NCBI GenBank assembly: GCA_038207625.1
Contig: JBBQZO010000001.1
Location: 186,001-250,000, forward strand
Direction: 5' to 3'
From: JBBQZO01 sp038207625
GTDB taxonomy: Bacteria; Pseudomonadota; Gammaproteobacteria; Burkholderiales; Burkholderiaceae_D
DNA: 64,000 bases
Part shown: positions 1 to 8,691 of the stretch, piece by piece
Position numbering within the stretch: position 1 is the first letter of the stretch
How the letters are laid out: the number at the start of each line of letters is the position of its first letter
Program-made: the position numbers and the translations under genes
Notes under the pieces: generated by a model
Databases searched by the model: none
Told to the model about the DNA's origin: nothing
Seen by the model: the letters and a program-made list of their open reading frames with translations, nothing else

Positions 1-212
1 CGCGCGCCCGGCGCGGTGGAAATTTCGTTGTGCGACGTGACGGGCCAGTTCAGCAAGGCCGGCGCAGCCGCTTCGCCCACCTCGGCGCTGACGTTGACCG
101 CGCCCTGCACCAACGCGATGCGCCCGACCGCGACGGGCGGGTCGGCCAAGGCCCAGGTCGACCAGACGGACAGCGCCATCAAGGTCGCAAGCTTGAGCAA
201 TTTGGTTTTCAT
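1..212 (-). CDS. FecR-like secreted protein, N-terminal fragment
   Basis: Only the first 70 codons lie in the window; the gene runs off the left edge. The protein opens with a signal peptide (MKTKLLKLATLMALSVWSTW, then ALADPP), so it is exported. The mature start (VGRIALVQGAVNV, LLNWPVTSHNEIS, TAPGAR) resembles the beginning of FecR / DUF6600 domains, where a short beta-strand repeat leads into a 'starts from a neutral background' sheet. A GGAG Shine-Dalgarno lies 7 bases before the ATG at 212. The family call is by pattern memory on a short fragment and the real function cannot be judged. Confidence 0.6.
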   Translation of the reverse strand, partial: MKTKLLKLATLMALSVWSTWALADPPVAVGRIALVQGAVNVSAEVGEAAAPALLNWPVTSHNEISTAPGA

Positions 213-458
213 GGTGGACTCCGAAAGGATATGGCGAGAGATGACATATCGATTACAACGCACCAGCGTCAAGGTAGACAACAGGGGTTACAAAGCGTTG
301 CATATTGCGCGCGTCAACACCGCTGCCGACGCGCGCGGTGTGCGCGGCGTGCGCGGTGTGCGATCACCGGCGCGGCGACGCATTACGATATTGCGCGCCA
401 GGCGCCGCGGCCTTGCGCGCGCGACGTCGGCGCCCGACCAGGACAGCCGGCGCCCCGC

Positions 459-1097
459 TCAGGCGTGGCTGGCGCGCTTGACGAAGAACAGCGCCGCGCC
501 GACCGCCACCAGCACCCCGCCGAAGAAACGGTTCTGCTTGCGCACGGCGCGCGCATCGCGAAAGAAGCGCTGCATCGACGACGCCAGCAGCGCGTAACCA
601 TGCATGACAAAGGTGTCGATGGTGCACATCGTCACGCCCAGAATCACCAGTTGGGGCAGCAGCGGCGCGCCCTGGGTGATAAATTGCGGCAGCACGGCGA
701 CCATGAAGATGATGCCTTTCGGGTTGGTCGCATTGGTCAGGAAACCGGTCAGCACGCGCTGTTGCGGCGACGGCACCTGCGTCGGCGCCGCGCCACGCAA
801 CTCGGTCGGGGCGACTTTCGAGCGCCATTGGGACACGCCCAGATAGATCAGGTACAGCGCGCCGACGGTCTTGACGACGCTAAACGCCAGTTCGGAGGCG
901 AGCAGCAGCGAGCCGACTCCGGCCCCGGCGATCACCAGCACCAGCAGCAGGCCCAGCTGCAAACCAAACACCGTCGCGCTGGCCTTGCGCAGTCCGAACG
1001 ACAGGCCGTGCGACATCGACAGCACCGCGCCCGAACCGGGCGAAATGGCAATCAGGCAGGCGGCGAAGAAAAAGGTGATCCAGGTGGCGAAGCTCAT
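459..1097 (-). CDS. LysE/RhtB family amino-acid exporter
   Basis: Inner-membrane exporter of about 212 residues, normal for LysE/RhtB translocators, which extrude amino acids or related metabolites. The N-terminus shows the family pattern: a first membrane helix (TWITFFFAACLIAISPG) followed by SPGSGAVLSMSHGLSFG, then further hydrophobic helices and the conserved ALYLIYLGVSQWR stretch of the third helix. I prefer the ATG at 1097, giving MSFATW, over a TTG at 1124, because family members begin at this point. The substrate cannot be read from sequence. It stands alone between the FecR-like gene and the DUF5916 gene, both also on the minus strand, with no clear co-transcription. Confidence 0.88.
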   Translation of the reverse strand: MSFATWITFFFAACLIAISPGSGAVLSMSHGLSFGLRKASATVFGLQLGLLLVLVIAGAGVGSLLLASELAFSVVKTVGALYLIYLGVSQWRSKVAPTELRGAAPTQVPSPQQRVLTGFLTNATNPKGIIFMVAVLPQFITQGAPLLPQLVILGVTMCTIDTFVMHGYALLASSMQRFFRDARAVRKQNRFFGGVLVAVGAALFFVKRASHA

Positions 1098-1189
1098 GCT
1101 GTTCGGTCCGTCAAAGGGTGACAAGGAGGACCGATTTTACCGCGCGGGCCGGATCGGCGCTGCGCACCGCCCCGGCGCGCCGCCGCGCC

Positions 1190-3415
1190 TTAGTGTTGCC
1201 AGGACAATTTAACGAACAGCTCGTTGGTGCGCCGCTTCGGATCGAAGCCGGGCGTCTCGCCGCTTGACAGCGTCAGGCCGACGTAGGCGGCGGTGCCCAG
1301 GCTGGCCGTGTGGCCGTACACGAAGGAACTGGTGGCGCCGGTGCTGACAGCGGCCACGCTGGCGCTGTACAGGGCCGGATCGCGCGTGGTGCGGGTGCGT
1401 TGCAAGATCATGCGCAGCGTGTCCTTCGCACTGAAGTGGTAGATGCCGTTCAATTGCAGCGCCTGCTCGGTGTACAGGCGCGCGCCGGCGGCGGCGCCGT
1501 CGCGCCCGTTGACCCAGCTCACCGAGTAGGTCGGCTCGAACTCGAGCCGGTCGAGCGGGCGCAGGCGCGCGTACAGCGACAGGTTGCCGCCCTTGCCCAG
1601 CCGGGAGGAATTAACTTCGACCTCGTCGCCCAGTTCGAAGTCGGCGTGCACCTGCGCAATCACAGGTCCAGGCGAGGCGTCGATCTGGCCGGACATCTGG
1701 CGCAGCGTAAACAGTTCGCCGCCGCGCTGCACGCGCACCGCGTTGCGTGGTTTTACGCGCAGATTGATCTTGGTGTCGTACGGACCGGCCATGAACACGC
1801 CGGCCGCGAAATCGTCGCCGATCACGTCACCATCGCGGTCGACCTTGCGCTCAAGGTGCACATAACCATTCACTTCGTTGAACAGGCCGTGCTTGCCGAA
1901 TTTGAGCCCGGGCTCGGCCGTGTAATCGGCGTAACCGACCTGCGAAAAGAAGCCGTTGTCGGCCCGGAAGCCGTCGGTGATCTCCTCCACCCCCAGGTAC
2001 AGCGAATGGTCGTCGTCCTCGCTGTACCAATCCAGCGTGGCGGCGTGGCCGCCGGTCTTGGCGCCATTCACCAGGCCGCCGTTGCCGTCCGGCTGGGCCG
2101 TGGTGGCCGACACCAGCAGCTGGCCGCGCACGCGCTGGTTTTCGCTGCGCTGCCACAGGAAGTCGGTGCCGGCCACGCGGTTGTAGCCGCGCTCGCCGTC
2201 CATCGTGCGGTCGGTCGCCAAGGCGCCCACCGACAAGCTGCCGAAGCGGAAATTGGCACGCGCGTCGGTGGCGCGCGAGGCGAAGTCCTGCTGCGCGTAG
2301 TCGGTTGCGTAGGCGTTGGGCAATTGCACCAGGCCGCCGCCGGCGTCGCGCGTGGTCAGGATGGTCAAGTCCTTGTCGGCGTCGCGCCGGGTGTAGCGCG
2401 CGCCCCAGGACGGGTCGGTGATGGTGCGCGTGCTGATGGCACGAAACGGCGTTTGCAGCATGTCCGAGCCTTCCAGGAAGAACGGGCGCTTTTCCTGCAC
2501 GAACAGGCCGAAGCGGGTGTTGCCCGACAACTGGGGCGCATCCAGTTCGATCTGCGAGAAGTCCGGGTTGATGGTGGCGTCGATGGTGGTGGCCGAATCG
2601 GGGCGGATCTTCACGTCCAGGCTCAGGTCGTGGCTATTGAACGTGCGGCGCGGCTGGCCGGCCACGTCCTCGTGGCCGCTGTGCACCACCAGCTGAGGCG
2701 TGGCGGTCCAGTTCAGGCCCGTGGGCAGGTCGCGCATGCCTTCGATCGGCTCGGACGAGCACAGATTGCAGCTGGTGGCGCGCGTGACCGGTCCGCTGTA
2801 CATGCGGTAGCGTTCATCGCGCGTCATGTTGCGCATCACCAGCAACTGCCACGGCGCCGCCTGGCCGACCACGTAGGGCAGCGACGAGAACGGGATGCGC
2901 AGCTCGGCGCTCCAGCCGCCGTCGAAGCGGGCGGTGACGGCGTCGAAGGCGAAGTCGGGCGAGGTGTCGTCGCCATTGTTGTCGGTGTAACTGCCGTCGG
3001 TGACGGCGCCGCGCGCCGTGACATAGATCGCCTGGGCCGACTTGTGGGTGCCGCGCGTGTCGATGTACAGGCCGAGATAGTCCTGGTCGTTGCTGAGCTT
3101 GTCGCGCCGCGCGAATGGTGCGCGGATCTGGCTCGGGTCCGGATCGAACGCCTTCATGCCCACGTACAGATAGTGGGCGTCATACGCCAGGCGCACCTCG
3201 GTGCGCACCTTGGCCGCCACCTTGTCGACCGGCGCGGTCTGGAAGAAGGTGTCGAACGGCACGGCCTGCTGCCAGACGGCGTCGTCCAGTTTGCCGTCAA
3301 GCTTGACCGCATGGGCCGGATCGGTGATGTGGAAGGCCTGGAAAGCGGCGCTGGCGGGGCTGGCGGCGAGCGCAATGCTCAAGCCGAGGGGAAATAGGAG
3401 TTTCATCGTTCGCAT
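1190..3415 (-). CDS. DUF5916 / CBM9-like domain outer-membrane protein
   Basis: Secreted protein of 741 residues. A signal peptide (MKLLFPLGLSIALAASPASA) precedes a CBM9-like beta-sandwich at about residues 30-210 with the typical KLDGKLDDAVWQQA start, LYIDTRGTHKSA and SAELRIPFSSLPY. The long C-terminal part is rich in alternating beta strands and fits a DUF5916 outer-membrane barrel (QEKRPFFLEGSDML is a family hallmark). A CNLC pair lies near residue 215. The role in the family is poorly defined; a surface carbohydrate- or peptide-related function is inferred. Two in-frame starts exist, MRTMKLL at 3415 and MKLL at 3406. An open frame continues upstream to 4744 but lies antisense to the DUF808 gene and is not part of this protein. 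Confidence 0.85.
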   Translation of the reverse strand: MRTMKLLFPLGLSIALAASPASAAFQAFHITDPAHAVKLDGKLDDAVWQQAVPFDTFFQTAPVDKVAAKVRTEVRLAYDAHYLYVGMKAFDPDPSQIRAPFARRDKLSNDQDYLGLYIDTRGTHKSAQAIYVTARGAVTDGSYTDNNGDDTSPDFAFDAVTARFDGGWSAELRIPFSSLPYVVGQAAPWQLLVMRNMTRDERYRMYSGPVTRATSCNLCSSEPIEGMRDLPTGLNWTATPQLVVHSGHEDVAGQPRRTFNSHDLSLDVKIRPDSATTIDATINPDFSQIELDAPQLSGNTRFGLFVQEKRPFFLEGSDMLQTPFRAISTRTITDPSWGARYTRRDADKDLTILTTRDAGGGLVQLPNAYATDYAQQDFASRATDARANFRFGSLSVGALATDRTMDGERGYNRVAGTDFLWQRSENQRVRGQLLVSATTAQPDGNGGLVNGAKTGGHAATLDWYSEDDDHSLYLGVEEITDGFRADNGFFSQVGYADYTAEPGLKFGKHGLFNEVNGYVHLERKVDRDGDVIGDDFAAGVFMAGPYDTKINLRVKPRNAVRVQRGGELFTLRQMSGQIDASPGPVIAQVHADFELGDEVEVNSSRLGKGGNLSLYARLRPLDRLEFEPTYSVSWVNGRDGAAAGARLYTEQALQLNGIYHFSAKDTLRMILQRTRTTRDPALYSASVAAVSTGATSSFVYGHTASLGTAAYVGLTLSSGETPGFDPKRRTNELFVKLSWQH

Positions 3416-3643
3416 GCTTTCTAGGACACAGGGAGGCGCACAGGGCCGGTTCAGGCTGGCACTATACCCAAGCGGGCGCGGCCTCGCGCGGGCCTGCGAC
3501 GAACTGCAGTTTTGTGCCACCAAGCGGTGCAATTTGCGATGTTTTCGGATCCGGCGGCGCGCCGGCCGGTGCGGTAAGATGACGCTTTTCCACCTCGGCG
3601 CAGCGTGTCCATGACAGCATTTTTCCACACGGGGCCACGCTAG

Positions 3644-4579
3644 ATGGCCGCCGCCAGCCTGTTCGCGCTGATCGATGACATCGCCAGCGTGCTCGACGAC
3701 GTGGCCCTGATGAGCAAAGTGGCCGCCAAGAAGACCGCCGGCGTACTGGGCGACGATCTGGCGCTGAACGCCCAGCAGGTGGCCGGCGTGTCGCCCGAGC
3801 GCGAGTTGCCGGTGGTGTGGGCGGTCGGGGTCGGCTCGCTGAAGAACAAAGCCATTCTGGTGCCGGCCGCGCTGGCCATCAGCGCGTTCGCGCCGTGGGC
3901 CATCACGCCGCTGTTGATGGCCGGCGGGCTCTACCTGTGCTACGAGGGCTGCGAGAAACTGGCCCATCCCTTGCTGCACGATGGGGCTGAGGAAGCCTTT
4001 GCGCACGGCGCGCTGACCGATCCGGCGCGCGACCTGCGCGTGGTGGAAAAAGAGAAGATCGCCGGCGCGATCCGCACCGATTTCATCCTGTCGGCCGAGA
4101 TCATCGTGATCGCGCTGGGCACCGTGGCGGGCGCGCCGTTCGGCCAGCAGGTGGCGGCGCTGGCGGCGATCGCCGTGCTGATGACAGTGGGCGTGTACGG
4201 CCTGGTGGCCGGCATCGTGAAACTGGACGACGCCGGGCTGTACCTGAGCCGGCGCACCGGCGCCACGCTGACGCGGCGCGCGCTGCGCGCTTTCGGTGGC
4301 GTATTGCTGGGCGCCGCGCCGCGCCTGATGCGCGCGCTGTCGGTGCTGGGCACGCTGGCCATGTTCAGCGTCGGCGGCGCCATCCTGCTGCATGGCATCC
4401 CCCCCGCCAGCGCACTGGCGCACAGCATCGCCGATGCGGCCGGCGCCGTACCGAGGGTGGGCGGCGTTCTGGCGCTGCTCACCCCGGCGCTGCTCGACAC
4501 CGTCGCCGGGCTGGTGGCCGGTGCGCTGGCGCTGGTCGGCGTGCTCATGGGCGCGCGCGTCAGGCGCGCCCATGAGTAG
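3644..4579 (+). CDS. DUF808 family inner-membrane protein (YedI-like)
   Basis: Polytopic membrane protein of 311 residues. It begins with the conserved DUF808 signature (SLFALIDDIASVLDDVALMS, then KVAAKKTAGVLGDDLALNAQQ), continues with RELPVVWAVGVGSLKNK and a loop containing YEGCEKLAHPLLH, and has about six hydrophobic segments in the second half. E. coli YedI is the best-known relative; its function is unknown. Upstream it is divergent from the DUF5916 gene across 228 bp. An inverted repeat downstream (CCCCT...AGGGG, 4727-4748) may end the transcript. The ATG at 3644 has no strong Shine-Dalgarno, so the start is moderately certain. Confidence 0.88.
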   Translation: MAAASLFALIDDIASVLDDVALMSKVAAKKTAGVLGDDLALNAQQVAGVSPERELPVVWAVGVGSLKNKAILVPAALAISAFAPWAITPLLMAGGLYLCYEGCEKLAHPLLHDGAEEAFAHGALTDPARDLRVVEKEKIAGAIRTDFILSAEIIVIALGTVAGAPFGQQVAALAAIAVLMTVGVYGLVAGIVKLDDAGLYLSRRTGATLTRRALRAFGGVLLGAAPRLMRALSVLGTLAMFSVGGAILLHGIPPASALAHSIADAAGAVPRVGGVLALLTPALLDTVAGLVAGALALVGVLMGARVRRAHE

Positions 4580-5076
4580 CCGCCTGTAAAAGCATTTTCT
4601 TCGGATTCGGTTCGATTGGCGCCACCGAGCATAAAGGTGGTACGCGCTGTCGTGATTTGACCCGGCCGATCCGACACTGGCGCATGATCGAGACAGCGGC
4701 GCGCCGGGCTGCCCGGTGTCGGGTCCCCTCTGCGTGTTCGACAAGGGGCGCTATGGGTGCCCACGCGCGCCGCGACGATGGCGGGCAGTTGCATTTCTTG
4801 CGTCAATCTTAAAATAATATTATTGTTTACATTACAATAATGCGCAGATACACTGCATCGCGTCGCCCTCCGCCTCTCACACTGCAAGCATCCAGCATAT
4901 GGGGCACATCGCCGTGGCGCCCAAACCATCCAGGCCGCCGTTGGCATTTTTTCCGAGACCGTTTGAATTGATTGCGACTTTGTCTGCTGCGCCTTGACTG
5001 TCGCCGAGGATGATACCAACAGTCACAATTTTGAAGCGAACACCCGTCTCGCACATCCACTATTCAAGGACCCACC
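4580..5076. other. Intergenic region with AT-rich inverted repeat
   Basis: About 500 bases without a convincing gene. The first part is GC-rich. Around 4808-4845 the composition drops sharply and an inverted repeat ATTATTG-N9-CAATAAT sits at 4819-4841. This probably contains the promoter or a regulator site for the PEP-CTERM gene that starts 230 bases later, but I cannot assign -35/-10 boxes with confidence. Confidence 0.4.
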
Positions 5077-5727
5077 ATGTCACGTCTGAGTTTCTCCGCC
5101 ATCGCACTGGCCGCACTGTGCACCCTGTCCGCGCCCTCGGCGATGGCGTTTTTCGGGCCCGGCCCGACCAATGTTGCCGTGGTCGACCATGTCAGCCATG
5201 ACGGCGTCTGGACCTTCGACTACAGCCTGACCAACAATACCAGCTGCGTGGGCAACTGCGGCGACACCTTGCAGCACCTGCCGATCATGAGTTATTGGCT
5301 CGGCGTGCGCGAATTTGCCGTTCCCTATTTTTCGGACGCGGGCATCAACCATATCAGCGCACCAACGGGCTGGAGCTGGGAAGTCGTCTCCACCGATATG
5401 TTTCACCTTGGATCGGGCGCCAGCGCCCTGGTGTGGACGGCCGCCGCTGACGACGCCCGCATCGCCATGAACGCAACGCTTGGCGGCTTCGGCTACGACG
5501 CCAACTACGGTCCGGGCAAGGGGCCGTTTTCGGCCACCAACGGCCTGGGCGACACCATGTTGGGCGACCCTGCCATTCCCCTCTCGCCTGACGCGGCGGC
5601 GGCGGGCATCTTGCCAACGAGCCCGGTACCGGAACCTGAGAGCTATTTGATGGTGCTCGCGGGCATTGCTGTTGTCGCGGGAAGTCGTCGTGCCCGTCGT
5701 AGCGCGGGCGTGGCCAGCCAGGCTTAA
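5077..5727 (+). CDS. PEP-CTERM sorting domain protein
   Basis: Exported protein of 216 residues with an N-terminal signal peptide (MSRLSFSAIALAALCTLSAP, SAMA) and a C-terminal PEP-CTERM tag. The tag has the VPEPESYLMV motif, a hydrophobic helix (LAGIAVVAGS) and a basic end (RRARR). Proteins with this tag are cut and surface-sorted by exosortase (EpsH/XrtA) in exopolysaccharide-producing Gram-negatives. The middle is a beta-rich domain with a CVGNC pair near residue 58 and has no family I recognise. The ATG at 5077 is preceded by AAGGA (5068-5072). The second PEP-CTERM protein of the window lies at 61819. Confidence 0.88.
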   Translation: MSRLSFSAIALAALCTLSAPSAMAFFGPGPTNVAVVDHVSHDGVWTFDYSLTNNTSCVGNCGDTLQHLPIMSYWLGVREFAVPYFSDAGINHISAPTGWSWEVVSTDMFHLGSGASALVWTAAADDARIAMNATLGGFGYDANYGPGKGPFSATNGLGDTMLGDPAIPLSPDAAAAGILPTSPVPEPESYLMVLAGIAVVAGSRRARRSAGVASQA

Positions 5728-5918
5728 GCACGACGTGCGGGGTGGCGCGCAGATCGCGTGCGTCACGACGTGTGCCAAGCTGTTTGCTATGGCCTCAACG
5801 GCCAGCGCCGTCCAGACAAGACGGACGGCCCGCGCAGGCCATGCCATATCCTACCGACCACGGTGGACGCCGCGCCCAGCGCGCGCGCGGCCGTCAGGCG
5901 CACGCTGGGTGGCCAGCG

Positions 5919-6263
5919 TTAGTGGCTTTTTTTCGGTTTGGGCGCCGGTTTCGGTTTCGGCGCCGGCAATTCGCGCGTCGTGATGCGCACCAGCTCGCAC
6001 AGCCAGGCGGCGTCATCCCAGCGTTCGCCGTCGATCCGAAAGCAGGGCTTGGCGCCGGGGTAGGGCGGCGCCTCGTCGGGCGTGCCCAGATAGCGCCGGC
6101 CGCCGTCGCAGGGTTTGACAAACAACTGCTCGTCGCACACCAGCGCCACCATCTTGCCGTCGCAATAGATGCCGTATTCGCCGAACATCTTCTTGCCGCT
6201 GACGTTACCAGCGCCAGCCAGTTGGTCGACGATGAAGTCGACCGTCGCTTGATGAGTTGCCAT
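5919..6263 (-). CDS. TfoX/Sxy N-terminal domain protein
   Basis: Protein of 114 residues equal to a full TfoX N-terminal domain: QLAGAGNVSGKKMFGEYGIY, CDGKMVALVCDEQLFVKP, then PPYPGAKPCFRIDGERWDD. The C-terminus is a short Pro/Lys tail (PKPKPAPKPKKSH). Stand-alone TfoX-N proteins are common; the domain is linked to competence regulation in gammaproteobacteria, but single-domain members have no firm role. A strong AAGGAG lies 9 bases before this ATG, which supports independent translation even though the same frame is open upstream through a GIY-YIG domain. Confidence 0.8.
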   Translation of the reverse strand: MATHQATVDFIVDQLAGAGNVSGKKMFGEYGIYCDGKMVALVCDEQLFVKPCDGGRRYLGTPDEAPPYPGAKPCFRIDGERWDDAAWLCELVRITTRELPAPKPKPAPKPKKSH

Positions 6264-6713
6264 GCGCGTTTGCTCCTTGATAGGGTGGGCGCCGATGGTA
6301 GCACCGGCGCGCCTGTTTGCCCATGCCGGCAGCCTACCCGGGCGCTGCGCGTCGCTCAAGAGAACGCCCTGGCGATACAGCGCAGCGGCCCCCAGCTCGT
6401 CCTGCCACAGCGCCAGCAGCGCGGCGCTCTCGGCGTCGGCGTCGAAGGCCGGCTCGTCGCGGGGCGCCACGCGTTCGACGATCTTGAAAGCGAAACCGGC
6501 TGCGCCATCGCGCCGCCAGTCGGCCCGCAAGCTGGCGTTGCGGTGGCGGCCTTGTTGCAGCTCGAAGCGGTGGCGGTTCAGGATGCCGTCAAGGTTGCGG
6601 CTGGCGCCCAGCAAGCTGTGGCCCGTGGACAGGCAACGTATCGCGAACACCCCCATTTCCGGCGGATTCAGCTTGTAGGCCAGCTTCAAGGCGCCGCTGT
6701 TGGGCGCGCTCAT
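5919..6713 (-). CDS. GIY-YIG nuclease-family protein reading in frame into a TfoX domain
   Basis: Open frame of 264 codons carrying two domains. Residues 1-120 (LKLAYKLNPPEMGVFAIRCL, then GASRNLDGILNRHRFELQQG) match a GIY-YIG family usually encoded as a stand-alone protein. The GIY triad is changed to GVF and the YIG to LLG, but the downstream R-N-R/H pattern is kept. Residues 151-264 are a complete TfoX N-terminal domain. No stop separates them. The ATG at 6713 has GGAG at a good distance and overlaps the stop of a small upstream frame (ATGA). Either this is a real fusion, or the nuclease gene has lost its stop and the TfoX part is mainly made from its own start at 6263 (listed separately). 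Confidence 0.6.
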   Translation of the reverse strand: MSAPNSGALKLAYKLNPPEMGVFAIRCLSTGHSLLGASRNLDGILNRHRFELQQGRHRNASLRADWRRDGAAGFAFKIVERVAPRDEPAFDADAESAALLALWQDELGAAALYRQGVLLSDAQRPGRLPAWANRRAGATIGAHPIKEQTRMATHQATVDFIVDQLAGAGNVSGKKMFGEYGIYCDGKMVALVCDEQLFVKPCDGGRRYLGTPDEAPPYPGAKPCFRIDGERWDDAAWLCELVRITTRELPAPKPKPAPKPKKSH

Positions 6714-6862
6714 GCCGGCGCTCCGTTGGCTGCATCGTCTGCACGGTGCAGCCTGGCCAGCGCGCTCTGATCGTCTTGCATGGACGGGGCGGCGCCGTCC
6801 GGCAGCGAACGGAAATTCGGCGTGCGCGGCAGTGCTGCGCGCTGGTCGTTTGTATCGCTCAT
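6710..6862 (-). CDS. Small hypothetical protein upstream of the GIY-YIG gene
   Basis: Frame of 50 codons starting at 6862 (MSDTNDQRAALPRTPNFRSL) and ending in a TGA that overlaps the next start as ATGA. Third codon positions are GC-rich, as in neighbouring genes, and the ATGA junction argues for translational coupling. The protein is hydrophilic, Asp/Ala/Arg-rich, and has no motif or family I know. An AT-rich patch just upstream (about 6900-6935 on this strand, with TTGCCA followed by TAAATATA) could hold the promoter of the three-frame unit. It could still be a chance frame. Confidence 0.4.
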   Translation of the reverse strand: MSDTNDQRAALPRTPNFRSLPDGAAPSMQDDQSALARLHRADDAANGAPA

Positions 6863-7168
6863 GGGTTTTCTGCGAATCGATAGCGAGTGATTTCATGGGA
6901 TATATTTAATCACTCAAGTAAGTGGCAAGTTAAATATTGGCGATCACGATGCGCTACAGCGATGATGGCCGACGCACAGCCGGCGCCGGTGCGGCCCGCG
7001 TCGCTTGGACGCGCCGTGGCGCGCGCTAAACAGCAATCGACAATGATGGCGCGGCAATCGCGCGCGCGGCGCTGTATATTCTCGTGTCGGCGTGGGCCGA
7101 GGGCACCGCCGCGCGCATCTGTGCGGGCATGACGCCCGCCCGTGCCACCACTCAAGGAGCCAATTCGC

Positions 7169-8596
7169 ATGACCAGAACCACCGGGAGCCTGTGCGCCCT
7201 GCTATGCACACTGTTGATCCACGCCGGCGCGTTCGCGCGGCCACTCGATCAGGTCGAACAAGGCCTGCTGAGCTATCCGGCCCAGAGCGCGCAGCCGATG
7301 CGCACGCTGTCCGATCTGGCCGACGGCATCGGCCCGCGCCTGACCGGCTCGAACCAGGAGGCGCAAGCGCACGCCTGGGCCAGCGCGCAGTTCGCGGCGA
7401 TGGGTTTGCCGACCCGACTGGAGCCGAGCCGCACGCTGACACGCAGCTGGCAGCGCGGACGCAGCTGGGCCCAGCTGGTGAGCCCGAACCACTGGCTGCA
7501 AGTGGCGCAGCTGGCGTGGACGCCGTCCACCAAGGGTGTCGTGAAAGGGCCGCTGCGGGTGCTGACGGCCACCACGACGGCCGAGCTGGAGCGTTACAAG
7601 GGAACGCTGAAGGGCGCGGTGGTGGTGTTGGGCAATCCCGCCAAGGGCGATCTGGAACCGTCGGAAATGGCGCTGCCGCTGCGTCTGCAAAAACCCGAGC
7701 CGGCCGAAGCGGCATCGGGCGGCACGCCGCCCTTGCGCCGCAAAGCGCTGCTGGCGTTCGCCGCCGAGCAGGGCGCGTTGGCGTATCTGGTCGACTCGTC
7801 CAAGCCGTCGGGGATGCTGCAGGCGGACGGCGGTGCGCCGGTGGCCGGCGCGCTGCGCGAGCTGCCCGGCGCCACGCTGATCCACGAACAGTTCATGCTG
7901 CTGCACCGGCTGGCCGAACGCAAAGCCGACATCGAACTCGATCTGGCGGGCGATTTCGCTGCCCCCGTGCAGCTGCACAATACCGTCGCCGAGATCGCCG
8001 GCAGCGACCCGTCGGGCGAATTCGTGCTGCTGGGCGCCCATCTGGACAGCTGGGATCTGGCCAGCGGCGCCACCGACAACGGCGCCGGCGTGGTGGCGGT
8101 GATCGAGGCGGCGCGCCGGCTGGTGGCGGCCGGCGCGCGTCCCAAGCGCAGCATCCGCTTCGTGCTGTTTACCGGCGAGGAGCAGGGACTGTGGGGCAGC
8201 AAGGATTACGTCGCCCGGCACAAGGACGAGCTGGCCAAGTGCAGCGCCGTGTTCATCATGGATACCGGCGCCGGTGCAATCGACGGCATCGCGCTGCAAG
8301 GACGCAAGGCGGTCGAGTCCGTGATGCTGGCCGTGGTCGAACCGCTGCGCAGCCACGGCGTCGTCGACACCGATCTGCGCATCGAAGGCGGCACCGACCA
8401 CCTGCCGTTCGACGCGGCCGGCGTGCCGGCGTTTTGCATGGAGCAGCTGCAGCACAGCTATGCGCGCGATCACCACGCCCCCAGCGACAGCGTCGACAAG
8501 GTGGTGCCGGCCGAGCTGAGCCAGGCCAGCGCGGTGATGGCCTTTGTGGCCTACCGGGTGGCGCAGTTGCCGCAGATGCTGGCGCGCGCGCACTAA
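7169..8596 (+). CDS. M28 family zinc metallopeptidase
   Basis: Exported aminopeptidase-type enzyme of 475 residues that probably releases N-terminal amino acids from peptides in the periplasm or outside the cell. It has a signal peptide (LCALLCTLLIHAGAFA). A PA-like insert region spans about residues 120-250. The M28 catalytic core follows with the zinc ligands and catalytic acids visible: GAHLDSWD, GATDNGAG, FTGEEQGLWGS, IMDTGAG and EGGTDHLPFDAAGVPAF. Length and order match the family. The ATG at 7169 is preferred over a GTG at 7142 because AAGGAG (7154-7159) precedes it and the signal peptide then starts normally. Confidence 0.9.
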   Translation: MTRTTGSLCALLCTLLIHAGAFARPLDQVEQGLLSYPAQSAQPMRTLSDLADGIGPRLTGSNQEAQAHAWASAQFAAMGLPTRLEPSRTLTRSWQRGRSWAQLVSPNHWLQVAQLAWTPSTKGVVKGPLRVLTATTTAELERYKGTLKGAVVVLGNPAKGDLEPSEMALPLRLQKPEPAEAASGGTPPLRRKALLAFAAEQGALAYLVDSSKPSGMLQADGGAPVAGALRELPGATLIHEQFMLLHRLAERKADIELDLAGDFAAPVQLHNTVAEIAGSDPSGEFVLLGAHLDSWDLASGATDNGAGVVAVIEAARRLVAAGARPKRSIRFVLFTGEEQGLWGSKDYVARHKDELAKCSAVFIMDTGAGAIDGIALQGRKAVESVMLAVVEPLRSHGVVDTDLRIEGGTDHLPFDAAGVPAFCMEQLQHSYARDHHAPSDSVDKVVPAELSQASAVMAFVAYRVAQLPQMLARAH

Positions 8597-8691
8597 ACGG
8601 CGCAAGGTGGCGCGGGGGAAATATGGTAGGGTCTGCTCTGAGCGGCCGGCCCGACCGCACAGCTCCCGCCCCTTTCGCCCATCACGCCACC

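Noticed and set aside
337..363. Three GGYGTGCGC units
   Set aside because: A three-unit 9-bp GC-rich repeat is common in such genomes and is not linked to a feature.
3416..4744. Minus-strand open extension in front of the DUF5916 gene
   Set aside because: It is antisense to the DUF808 gene, low in complexity (Arg/Gln/His-rich) and lies before a clear signal peptide; an artefact of GC-rich codons.
4827..5060. Short minus-strand frames in the 4580-5076 gap
   Set aside because: No start signals or family; they cross the AT-rich promoter-like region.
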